Shown here: positions 54,615 to 62,988 of the stretch, piece after piece | How the letters are laid out: each line of letters starts with the position of its first letter | How positions within the stretch are numbered: the stretch's first letter is position 1 | Made by a program: the position numbers and the translations under genes | Notes under the pieces: model-generated | Database searches by the model: none | Seen by the model: only the letters and a program-made list of their open reading frames with translations | What the model was told of the DNA's origin: nothing | From: Thalassotalea ponticola | GTDB lineage: Bacteria > Pseudomonadota > Gammaproteobacteria > Enterobacterales > Alteromonadaceae | Length of the DNA: 64,000 nucleotides | Reading direction: 5' to 3' | NCBI RefSeq assembly: GCF_041379045.1 | Contig: NZ_CP166871.1 | Location: 1,240,001 to 1,304,000 of the forward strand

Positions 54615-55648
54615 TTTTTGTGGCTGACCAGATAAAACAGGCAATCGCTTTTGGCTATTTGACTGTTTTTTGTTGCCATAAAAACATGTATGGCTTGTTT
54701 TGGAACCAGTTGATTACCTCTTAATTGAAAGTAATCGTTAACCACATTAACGCCACTGGCATCAAGTAGCTGCAGATTGTTTAAACCGTGAGTATCGACC
54801 CAGCCCAACATTTGCTCGGGGTAGATTTGACCAAAATTATACTGCTCAATATTGTCACATAAGGTCACTCCTGCTAAACCGAAATCTTGCTTGGCAAAGT
54901 GCAGTGCAGTGCGATCAGCCAATTGCAGGCGCAATGGGTTGAGGTAAGTGGTTACGGTTTGGTTGATATGCTGTGCACTGAGATCATCCAATGTGGCCAG
55001 TTTGACTAACCCGAGATAAGCCACTTCGTGTGCTTGGCTATCTGTATTTCCACCGCATTCTATGGTAATGGCTTCACAGCCAAAATCTTGCTCCATCAAA
55101 GCCCCTAGGCGAATGTGAGATAACACCAAAGCACGGCAAAACACAGCGGCTAACGACAACGCCATTTCGTTTTTCATCACCGACACGGCAAATGCTGGGC
55201 TGTAACCAGAGGTGTTGTGTAAGTCTACCACCACTTCCGGACGCGCTTGTTCGATAATGTGCTCGATTTGCCGAGCGCGCAAATAATAGCCTGCTGGTTG
55301 CTTGTGATAGCCAAAACAACGGTTTAAATCGAGGCCATCGGGTAAGTAGCGATGACTAAACCTCGGCGAAGCTGACGCCGCCTCAATACTGCAAATGATA
55401 AAGCGCAAATTGGTTATTGGTCGTTGGTCGGCGTGAAGTTGAGTTAAGTAGCGGTGCATGGCAATAAGCCCTGAAGGCTCATTGCCGTGAATCAAGGTGG
55501 TGACAACCCGAGTGCGACTTTGATCTCGACCCGATATATCTATGACCGTTGGCGCGTACAAGCTCAATAAAAACTGCTCGTAATCGGATTTTAAACTGTC
55601 AAAGCCGGGGTCTTTGAGAAAGCAAACATCACTAAAATCTACTGCCAT
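54602..55648 (-). CDS. Succinylglutamate desuccinylase/aspartoacylase-family zinc hydrolase
   Basis: A 348-residue M14-like metallohydrolase. ATG 55648 is preferred (GGGAG 5 bases upstream) over a TTG six codons earlier. The zinc site HGNEPSG, with a downstream VVDLHNTSGYSP, and a Glu in ITIECGGN are the family's hallmarks. Family members deacylate N-acyl amino acids or trim glutamate tails. It overlaps the GCS2-type ligase gene by 10 bases, which suggests that the two act on one gamma-glutamyl-like product. The substrate is not known. Confidence 0.85.
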   Translation of the reverse strand: MAVDFSDVCFLKDPGFDSLKSDYEQFLLSLYAPTVIDISGRDQSRTRVVTTLIHGNEPSGLIAMHRYLTQLHADQRPITNLRFIICSIEAASASPRFSHRYLPDGLDLNRCFGYHKQPAGYYLRARQIEHIIEQARPEVVVDLHNTSGYSPAFAVSVMKNEMALSLAAVFCRALVLSHIRLGALMEQDFGCEAITIECGGNTDSQAHEVAYLGLVKLATLDDLSAQHINQTVTTYLNPLRLQLADRTALHFAKQDFGLAGVTLCDNIEQYNFGQIYPEQMLGWVDTHGLNNLQLLDASGVNVVNDYFQLRGNQLVPKQAIHVFMATKNSQIAKSDCLFYLVSHKNQLT

Positions 55649-57120
55649 GGACGCTCCCACTGGCAAAGGTGTTTACCACTTTGATAGTTGTGTTGATAGG
55701 CTTTGACAGTTGATTGCAGAGCTTCGCTTTTGGTTTGTGTCTTTAAAAAGTGATCAAGTGTATGTCGTTGCCATCTAGCACCGGTTAAACCGATCTCTAA
55801 GCGCAGCTCGATTATCCCCAAAAATTCATTGATTTCCTGCTCGGAAATGCCAATTTGGCGCAGTCCGCGTCTAGCGATGGGTAATAGTTTGGTGATCACA
55901 TCAGTAATAGCGACCATTTGAGGTTGATATTTTTGCTCTAACGGCCAAAGAATTTGCGCATCTAAGCCGTATTGCGCAGCTCGATAAAAATTGTATTCGG
56001 CGTATTTAAACGGCAGTACACTAATGATTTCATCGACCTCATCAGCAATACCCTCGGCTAGGCCAATGGCAAAGGCGGCATTTGCTATCATGTCGTCAAC
56101 ACTTGGCCCAGAGGCAATGGCTCTGAATTCAATGCGCATATGACCGTTGCCGTGGTGATCATAGACTGGGCGATGCCACGGCCATAGCGTCCCCATGTGC
56201 AAACACAGTTCACTGAGTTTAGGTAGTTGCTCTGATGAGCTAGTGTCAGCGTGATCGCGAAGCGGAATAATAGGGGGGTATAGGGCAACCGACTCGGCAA
56301 ATAACTCCCACACACTGTGACGCAACCAGCCGTAGCCGTAACTCACACGTGCTGGCTTGTTGGGGATCAGCGGCTTGTTGTGGCGCACGTCAATCGATTG
56401 TTTGAACAAGGCCACGCGGGTTTCATCCCAAAGTTGGTTACCGAGAAAAATCGGCGAATTTGCGCTAATCGCGGTAACCAAAGGGAGGGTTAGCTGGGCG
56501 GCGTTAAACACCCGACAAAATCGCTGTTTATCGGTCATTAAATGAATTTGTAGCGATGTATTGGCTCCCTCAGCACAAATATTCGACAAGTGCATGTCGA
56601 GTGGGTCTTTGCCATTTATTTTAATGTGGAAGTCACTGCCGCGCTGGTTTATCAACTGACGAGAAAGGCAGTGATAACGACCGAGTGGTGTCATCAAATC
56701 GGCACTGAGGTTGTTGTGATTTAAGGTCGGTAAAATACCAATCGGCAAGGCTTCAACACCGAGTGGTTTAGCGGCATCAGCAAGTGCGGTTAACTTCTGT
56801 TGCAGTTCGCCCTTTAACTTGTGCAGTGGCTGATCATCAATGGCGAAGGCACTCAGATTTATCTCGACGTTGTATTGATTTAATTCGTATTGAAATTGGG
56901 CATCGTCAACCGCCTTGAGCACTTGTTGATTGCTGGCACTCATGTTGGCATCTTTATCGATCAAGTAAAGTTCAAGCTCAGCACCTATTTTGTGAGTTTG
57001 TTGACCGAACTCAGCCGATGACAAGATCGCTTTTAATTGATCCAGTTGCTGATATAACGTTTGCTGAAACTCGTCGTAATCACTGTCGCTAAACGAGATG
57101 TTTGGAACGTTCTGACCCAT
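55639..57120 (-). CDS. Glutamate-cysteine ligase (GCS2)-family protein
   Basis: A 493-residue ATP-dependent carboxylate-amine ligase. The family core is KIGAELELYLID (about 43-54), followed by YNVEINLSAF and CAEGANTSLQIHL, which carry the metal/substrate-binding Glu residues. It is not the classical gammaproteobacterial GshA by sequence feel, and is more like the GCS2 group that makes gamma-glutamyl amides. It is the first gene of a two-gene operon with the aspartoacylase-like hydrolase. Confidence 0.83.
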   Translation of the reverse strand: MGQNVPNISFSDSDYDEFQQTLYQQLDQLKAILSSAEFGQQTHKIGAELELYLIDKDANMSASNQQVLKAVDDAQFQYELNQYNVEINLSAFAIDDQPLHKLKGELQQKLTALADAAKPLGVEALPIGILPTLNHNNLSADLMTPLGRYHCLSRQLINQRGSDFHIKINGKDPLDMHLSNICAEGANTSLQIHLMTDKQRFCRVFNAAQLTLPLVTAISANSPIFLGNQLWDETRVALFKQSIDVRHNKPLIPNKPARVSYGYGWLRHSVWELFAESVALYPPIIPLRDHADTSSSEQLPKLSELCLHMGTLWPWHRPVYDHHGNGHMRIEFRAIASGPSVDDMIANAAFAIGLAEGIADEVDEIISVLPFKYAEYNFYRAAQYGLDAQILWPLEQKYQPQMVAITDVITKLLPIARRGLRQIGISEQEINEFLGIIELRLEIGLTGARWQRHTLDHFLKTQTKSEALQSTVKAYQHNYQSGKHLCQWERPWQ

Positions 57121-57295
57121 GCTATTTCCTCATTGTTTTTTATGAGTATAGCTTGCCAATATTTTACTGAACACATGTTGATTAACATCAAATTAACGCA
57201 ACACCGATGAGGGTTTATTGGTTGGCTCAGAGTTAAAGCGAGTTAACCCCAGATAAGCTGAGTAAACCTCTGGGGATGGACAGGTTTATCAATCG

Positions 57296-57601
57296 TTAGA
57301 CTTTATATGGCGGTAGTGAAATGTCGATACACGTTTTGCCGTGCATCGTTAACGTACCACAATAGGCACTGGTGCCATCACCGCTAAATTCGAATTGGTA
57401 GGTTATATCCAGGTACACACCGCGACGTTTACTAAATGCGAGGCGACTTTTTTGACGGGCGATACTGATTAATTGCAACTCGTTTTTATCGCAATAGCGC
57501 TGACACAATTTACGGGCAATTTCAGCGAGCTCTCGAATACTCCAAATATACCAAATGAGCAAGCCCAAACCGATAAGAACATATATGTCAGCTAATACCA
57601 T
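57296..57601 (-). CDS. DUF3301-family protein
   Basis: A 101-residue protein with an N-terminal membrane helix (IYVLIGLGLLIWYIW, about 6-20) and a C-terminal sandwich-like part (LAFSKRRGVYLDITYQFEFSGDG). It matches the gammaproteobacterial DUF3301 family, function unknown. It is downstream of the DUF3549 gene, an arrangement kept near truC in related orders. Confidence 0.85.
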   Translation of the reverse strand: MVLADIYVLIGLGLLIWYIWSIRELAEIARKLCQRYCDKNELQLISIARQKSRLAFSKRRGVYLDITYQFEFSGDGTSAYCGTLTMHGKTCIDISLPPYKV

Positions 57602-57759
57602 GGTGTAAAAATTTTTATAAGTGATTGGTTGTTAGAGCACATTACCACAAGGCCGCAACCTTGACTATTGTCTATTGCCATTAGGCAATTGGTGTACCGC
57701 AACATCACACGGGCATAATAAATGCCTCGCGTGAAGCTTATTTGGCGTCATGTATCGAA

Positions 57760-58857
57760 TTATTGTGTTTTTTGCGCCGGTGCTAACAGAGCGCCAATGG
57801 CGTTAATTAACTCATCGCTGCGCTGTGGTGAACGCAAACACTGTAATACGTGTATACGCGTTAACGGGATAGCAACCAAATCTTGAAACACCGCATTAAA
57901 CACCGCTTGTGTGTGATGTGCACAAACGGCTTCTAAATAGGTCAACAAGCGTTGCTCATCTGCCAATAGAGGCCACGCTTTGGCGGTGAAGAGCAATAAT
58001 GTGTTTAAGTCTTTGACACAATTACTCATCAACACCTGATCAGCCAATGCTACAACATGGGGATGATCCGCGTGTTGGCTGACCGCGCGCAGTAAATCGC
58101 CTAAGCGTTGATAGGCGCCAGGCTCACCGTCTTTTGCCGCTGCTATCGCTGTTAACTGTTGTTCTGCAAGGGAGACAATGCGCTGTAACAGCGCAAATGG
58201 CAGGCGCTGATTTTCAAGTGCTGAACACAGTGGCGATAATACCTGTGGTGGTAAATGCGCTAGCGCGGTACTTAATGTTTGGCTGTTATTGCCATCATCA
58301 ATGCGCGCTGCAAAGTCACACAATCCTTGTACGGCCACACTTTGCCACGCATCCCAGCCTTGATCGCCCGACAAATACCATTGACATTGCTCGTAATACT
58401 GTGAACTCGGTTGCTTGAGATCGCGTTTTACTAACGCATTTAGTGAGGCCAGCTTGTATTGACTTGGGGTGAAGTTATAGGGGTTTGCCTTAAGCAACTC
58501 TTCTTGTTTTTCACTTGGGTCTTGGCTTAAGTCGCCGCCTAAGGCTTCAATAATAATAGCTAAGTAATGGTTGCGAGCTGCTTGATTTAACAAGCCTCGT
58601 TCATCAAGTGGCAGCTTAACAAACCAAATATACGGCGCTGTTGGCGACTGTTGCCAGAACACCAAGGCAAACATCGCATGTCCGCTAATTGGATACGGGT
58701 ACGGCTGCATCGCCTGTTCAATATTGTTGAACTCTTGCTTACTTATTTTGGTTACTTTGCGACCGATGTCATATACCCGATATTGTGCGTTACTCAGTTT
58801 TAGCAACTCGGAAATCGTATCTATGGTGTCTTTGTTTTCGGGGGTAGAGTCAGTCAT
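57760..58857 (-). CDS. DUF3549-family protein
   Basis: A 365-residue cytoplasmic protein starting with a polar tail, then ISELLKLSNAQYRVYDIGRKV, the family's mark. The second half is helical and repetitive (LLRAVSQHADHPHVVALADQV, ICL-type repeats), HEAT-like. Function unknown. It is divergent from truC, from which it is separated by 93 bases that must hold both promoters. Confidence 0.85.
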   Translation of the reverse strand: MTDSTPENKDTIDTISELLKLSNAQYRVYDIGRKVTKISKQEFNNIEQAMQPYPYPISGHAMFALVFWQQSPTAPYIWFVKLPLDERGLLNQAARNHYLAIIIEALGGDLSQDPSEKQEELLKANPYNFTPSQYKLASLNALVKRDLKQPSSQYYEQCQWYLSGDQGWDAWQSVAVQGLCDFAARIDDGNNSQTLSTALAHLPPQVLSPLCSALENQRLPFALLQRIVSLAEQQLTAIAAAKDGEPGAYQRLGDLLRAVSQHADHPHVVALADQVLMSNCVKDLNTLLLFTAKAWPLLADEQRLLTYLEAVCAHHTQAVFNAVFQDLVAIPLTRIHVLQCLRSPQRSDELINAIGALLAPAQKTQ

Positions 58858-58950
58858 ACAAGCCTTCGTGTTTAATCGAGTTTGCGGTGTTAATTTACCA
58901 ATCGACGCATTATAATAAATGCCCTAGCCAATGAACAGTCAAAGCCGTAA

Positions 58951-59811
58951 ATGAGTGTTGATAATAATGGACAAAACAGCGAATTGGAGTTCAGTCGAGG
59001 AACTGATGCTGTAAGTTGTCCCGAAGACGCAGAAAAACCTGAATTATATATTCTTTATCAAGATGAATATTTGATTGCAGTGAACAAACCAAGTGGCTTG
59101 TTTGTGCATCGCTCTTATCTCGATCGCGATCAAAAATACTTCGCCTTACAATTGGTCCGCGACATGGTGGGGAAGTACGTGTATCCGTTGCATCGGTTAG
59201 ACAGGCCAACCTCTGGTGTGTTGTTGTTTGCCTTTGATCAACAAACAGCGCGAATTATGGGGCAAATGTTCACTGATAAAACGATTGCCAAGCGCTATTT
59301 GGCAATCTGTCGCGGTCACTTGCCAGAGCATGGTCGTGTGGAACATCCGCTCAAAGAAAAATTAGATAAAATTGGTGACAAGTACGCCTCAGATAACACC
59401 CTTGCCAAACAGGCCGTTACCGATTTTACACGTTTAGCAACGGCGACGTTGCCCATTGCATTAGGTAAGTATCCAACGATTCGTTACTCCTTAGTCGCGC
59501 TTGTGCCTCATACCGGTAGGCGTCATCAAATTCGCCGTCATCTCGCCCATTTGAGACACCCTATTATCGGCGATATCAACTATGGCGATAACAAACAAAA
59601 TCCGTTTTTTCGCAACCACTTTGGTGTTAATCGACTGATGCTCCACGCGCAGCAACTGTCGTTTAACCATCCAGTGACCCAAACAGAGGTGATTATCGAT
59701 GCGCCCCTTGATCAGCAATGGCTGGACATTATCAGTAAGCTCGGCTGGCATCAAGCTGTGCAAACCCATACAGAGGGTGGTCACAAAACGAGTGCAACTG
59801 ATAGCATTTAG
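58951..59811 (+). CDS. truC: tRNA pseudouridine(65) synthase TruC
   Basis: A 286-residue RluA-type synthase that makes pseudouridine at position 65 of tRNAs. Motifs are LIAVNKPSGLFVH, the catalytic HRLDRPTSGVLLFA with the Asp, and PHTGRRHQIRRHLAHLRHPIIGD (shortened: GRRHQIRRHLAHL). The first 30 residues are a variable acidic tail, so a later start is possible (no good ribosome site seen at 58951). The DUF3549/DUF3301/truC neighbourhood is conserved. Confidence 0.92.
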   Translation: MSVDNNGQNSELEFSRGTDAVSCPEDAEKPELYILYQDEYLIAVNKPSGLFVHRSYLDRDQKYFALQLVRDMVGKYVYPLHRLDRPTSGVLLFAFDQQTARIMGQMFTDKTIAKRYLAICRGHLPEHGRVEHPLKEKLDKIGDKYASDNTLAKQAVTDFTRLATATLPIALGKYPTIRYSLVALVPHTGRRHQIRRHLAHLRHPIIGDINYGDNKQNPFFRNHFGVNRLMLHAQQLSFNHPVTQTEVIIDAPLDQQWLDIISKLGWHQAVQTHTEGGHKTSATDSI

Positions 59812-60052
59812 TTCTACATCTACCGTTATGCGATGAGGTACAGTCTGTGCATTAACAAGACCGCCGCTGGGTTAACTCAACGGCCCGTAGTGCGACTTTT
59901 TACAAAACTGAAAAGCGCGTATTTCGCCGACGTTACACACACAATGACCTCAAAAATGTCTAAAAAGCCGATATATCTATACATCAAGGGGTTGTTAATG
60001 CGCTTTTTTTCCATATACTGAGTGCATTAACACCAAGAATTAAAAAAACATT

Positions 60053-61702
60053 ATGCAATATCAAACGCCATTACAACATTTTCTGCGTCATGCACAGCAG
60101 CGTCCTGAGCAAACCTTTTTACATCAGCCAATTGCCGGGGAATATCGCCAATTCACTTTTTCTGAGACCGAACGTCAAGCTCGCATTATTGCCAATTTCT
60201 TATTAAGTCAGGGTTATCAACCTGGCGATCGCATTGGTATTATTGCCAAAAATTGCGCCCATTGGTTGATTGCCGATTTGGCGATTATGATGGCCGGTAT
60301 GGTCAGTGTACCAATTTATGGTACCGCAGGTCAGAGCACCATCAGTTATGTCGTCGAGCACTCGGATATGCGCGCCTTGTTTGTAGGACCTTTGGATAAC
60401 TACGACGCGTTGACGAATACCCAAGCCGAAAATTGTCAGACCATATCACTTGGCAATGATTACGCCATATCACACCCATGTGACTTTAGCTTAGATGATA
60501 TTTTACAGTCGCATCAGCCTCTCGAACAGGTTCATCAGGCTGACATTGATGATACGATGTCAATCGTTTACACATCAGGTACCACTGGTGCGCCCAAAGG
60601 CGCAGTGATAAGTTATAAAAACTTGGCAAGCGCTGGGCATGCAACCATGGAGGCGATATCGGCAAATCAACACGATCGAGTTGTTTCGTATTTACCGTTG
60701 GCTCATATCACTGAGCGATGCGTGATCGAAATGACTGCATTTGAAGCCGGTTTTCAAGTGTATTTTGTGCAAGGGCTCGATACCTTTATCGATAATGTAA
60801 AGTACTGCCAACCGACGTTTTTCATCTCAGTGCCTCGCCTGTGGACTAAATTCCAAGCGCAAATTTTAGCTAGGATATCGCAAGCCAAATTGAGCTTCTT
60901 GTTGGCATTGCCGGTTGTTGGTGGTTTAGTGGCGAAAAAAATCCGCACCCAGCTTGGCTTGGATCAGTCTCGGGTTTTTGCCAGTGGCTCAGCGCCAATT
61001 TCGGTTTCGGTACTCGAGTGGTTTTACAAGTTAGGTATTCCGATCAGCGAGGGGTGGGGGATGACCGAAACTTCTGGTTTTTCGTGTGGCAACTTGCCGT
61101 TTGAACGCAAATTACTGGGCACTATTGGCCGCCCGGCACAATGCGTTGAAATGAAGCTGTCAGAACAAGGAGAGGTTTTGATCAAAGGTGATGCGATCAC
61201 CAAAGCGTATTATAAAAACAGTAAAGCCACCGCCGAAGCATTTGATGGCGAATGGTTTAAAACCGGTGACAAAGGCAAACAAGACGACAATGGTGCGTAT
61301 CAAATAATCGGCCGTATTAAAGAGCAATTTAAAACGGCGAAAGGCAAATATGTGGTGCCGGTACCGATTGAGCGGATGTTGGCGAAAAATGTGCAAATTG
61401 AACAAGTGTGCGTGATTGGTTACGGTCGTCCTCAGCCGGTAGCCCTAGTGGTGTTGTCTGAAGGTATTGATGTTAACCACGGCAATGTCAAACAGTCGTT
61501 ACAACAAACCTTAGCTGAAGTTAACAGCGAGCTAGAGTCACATCAACGCCTTGATTATCTGTACGTGTGTAAAGAGGGGTGGACGGTAGAGAATGAGTTA
61601 CTGACGCCAACGTTGAAGCTTAAACGCAACCAAATTGAAGAGGCGTATACGGCCAAATTGCCAGAGAAAAGCGCTGATAAAGTAGTGGTTGAAGCGCAAT
61701 AG
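60053..61702 (+). CDS. AMP-binding long-chain fatty acid-CoA ligase-like protein
   Basis: A 549-residue acyl-adenylating enzyme. The ATP/AMP motif is YTSGTTGAPKGAV (about 175-187), the adenylate motif GWGMTETSGF and the hinge GDKGKQDDNGAYQIIGRIKEQFKTAKGKYV (shortened: GRIKEQFKTAKGKYV). These match the long-chain acyl-CoA ligase group in which the C-terminal Lys lies in a K-x-x-x-GKYV loop. It would activate fatty acids with CoA in the cytoplasm. It stands alone and has a terminator 28 bases after it. No clear ribosome site precedes the ATG. Confidence 0.9.
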   Translation: MQYQTPLQHFLRHAQQRPEQTFLHQPIAGEYRQFTFSETERQARIIANFLLSQGYQPGDRIGIIAKNCAHWLIADLAIMMAGMVSVPIYGTAGQSTISYVVEHSDMRALFVGPLDNYDALTNTQAENCQTISLGNDYAISHPCDFSLDDILQSHQPLEQVHQADIDDTMSIVYTSGTTGAPKGAVISYKNLASAGHATMEAISANQHDRVVSYLPLAHITERCVIEMTAFEAGFQVYFVQGLDTFIDNVKYCQPTFFISVPRLWTKFQAQILARISQAKLSFLLALPVVGGLVAKKIRTQLGLDQSRVFASGSAPISVSVLEWFYKLGIPISEGWGMTETSGFSCGNLPFERKLLGTIGRPAQCVEMKLSEQGEVLIKGDAITKAYYKNSKATAEAFDGEWFKTGDKGKQDDNGAYQIIGRIKEQFKTAKGKYVVPVPIERMLAKNVQIEQVCVIGYGRPQPVALVVLSEGIDVNHGNVKQSLQQTLAEVNSELESHQRLDYLYVCKEGWTVENELLTPTLKLKRNQIEEAYTAKLPEKSADKVVVEAQ

Positions 61703-61729
61703 TACCAAGCCAAGAGCTCAGTCGATAGA

Positions 61730-61764
61730 AACGGCGATTAACCTTGAGTTAATCGCCGTTTTTT
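61730..61764 (+). terminator. Intrinsic terminator after acyl-CoA ligase
   Basis: A perfect 13-bp stem AACGGCGATTAAC/GTTAATCGCCGTT, 5-base loop, T-run of six. Confidence 0.9.
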
Positions 61765-62223
61765 GTATCGATTTGTTATCGCAGCCGTGACAAGTTAAAC
61801 ACCGTGGAGGTTGGCAACGCGCTCGATGTTCGATTGGTTTTTGTGAATTGAATCAAGCACTAGTACTGGCGAGAGCGGTGAAAAGCTCAATTCGCGTTAG
61901 CTGCGATTGACGACGATTTGTTAAGCGACTTGATAAATTACTAAAATAGCTGAAAAAAACACTTGTATTGAACGGCCATTGGCGTATAGTTATAAAAGAG
62001 TTTTGCAAATGCTTCACCATTATTTCGAAAGTAAATAATTTAAATGATGCAGTAGTAAGCAAACCGCAGTATTAGTTTTAGATAACTATCTGCCACTTGC
62101 TTCCATTTAAGTTTAGTACACGCGTACCACCATCTCGACATATGACTGTAACATCTTCAAAGCTACAACCGGGAAAGCTGCGTTAGCGAACCCCACTTTT
62201 ATTATATTTTTAGGAACAAGATT
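61765..62223. other. Long leader/promoter region of the cold-shock gene
   Basis: No gene is visible in 459 bases. A candidate promoter sits near 61963-61990, which would give a 5' leader of about 230 bases, as is usual for cspA-type mRNAs that fold differently with temperature. I cannot assign secondary structures with confidence. Confidence 0.55.
61963..61990 (+). promoter_or_regulatory. Candidate promoter for cold-shock gene
   Basis: TTGTAT (61963-61968), 16-base spacer and TATAGT (61985-61990), in an A+T-rich area, 234 bases before the start codon. It fits the distance seen in cspA genes but is only one possible pair. Confidence 0.4.
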
Positions 62224-62436
62224 ATGTCAGATAATTTAAAAACTGGTACTGTAAAATGGTTTAACGATGAGAAAGGTTTCGGTTTCATCACTCAAGAAAG
62301 CGGTCCAGACGTTTTCGTTCACTTCCGTGCTATCCAAGGTACTGGTCGTCGTACATTAACTGATGGTCAACCGGTAGAGTTCGAAGTAGTTCAAGGCCAA
62401 AAAGGTCCTCAAGCTGAGAACGTAAAAGCGTTATAA
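62224..62436 (+). CDS. CspA-family cold-shock protein
   Basis: A 70-residue single OB-fold protein that binds RNA/ssDNA and melts mRNA structures. RNP1 is KGFGFIT and RNP2 is DVFVHF, with WFNDEKGFG before them and a VEFEV strand. Length matches CspA. AGGAA lies 8 bases before the ATG. Codon use is strongly biased (GGT, CGT, GTA), as expected for a highly expressed gene. The long leader and strong terminator suggest a monocistronic mRNA. Confidence 0.95.
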   Translation: MSDNLKTGTVKWFNDEKGFGFITQESGPDVFVHFRAIQGTGRRTLTDGQPVEFEVVQGQKGPQAENVKAL

Positions 62437-62455
62437 TCGCTGACTAAAGATTTCT

Positions 62456-62488
62456 AAAACGGGTGGCTTTTGCCACCCGTTTTTTTTT
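62456..62488 (+). terminator. Intrinsic terminator after cold-shock gene
   Basis: The G+C-rich stem ACGGGTGGC/GCCACCCGT with a 4-base T-rich loop is followed by nine T. Very strong. Confidence 0.93.
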
Positions 62489-62988
62489 ACCTCTGTTTTT
62501 TTACCTCTAGTACCTAGAGGCTATTCAACCCTGCTGCTCGTTGGCTCGTTAATATGTATGCAAGGACCACACATTTTTCACTGCGCCTCGATTAAATCCC
62601 TGTTAATTCGAACAACATCGATAGCACAAAGCACACAGGCCCTAAGTTGTTTTGGCGGTAGTGTGTTTAACTGACCAGTAAATCTAGTGCTACTTGAACG
62701 GCAAACCCTACCAACAAAGCGTCACCAAATCCCATACCCCATACCAACACTGCATCCTCGTGCAAGTACCTAGTTATCAGAGCTGCTGGTCTTGTTGTCA
62801 TCAAGAATATGTTAATAGGCCAGTTCGCTCACTCTTGTACTGTGCGTAAAAATCACCGATACCGTAATTTTGTAGCAACGGCTAAGCATGTCGCTAGCAG
62901 GCGTTAATTTTTAAGCAGAATGATAAATATTCGTTATATTTAAAGGTGAATTTTCTCGTATTTGACGTGCTAATGTTTTGGAGGCCGA
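62489..62988. other. 500-base gap before adhE
   Basis: I see no gene or strong repeat. The right end should hold the adhE promoter and leader; the GGAGG site at 62980-62984 is close before the ATG. The remainder has many stops in all frames. Confidence 0.5.

Noticed and set aside
59833..60021. 62-residue plus-strand open frame between truC and the acyl-CoA ligase gene
   Set aside because: No ribosome site, no recognisable features and atypical composition; it looks like chance in A+T-rich DNA.
61853..62062. 69-residue minus-strand open frame before the cold-shock gene
   Set aside because: It lies in the likely cold-shock leader and promoter; composition is random and it has no ribosome site.
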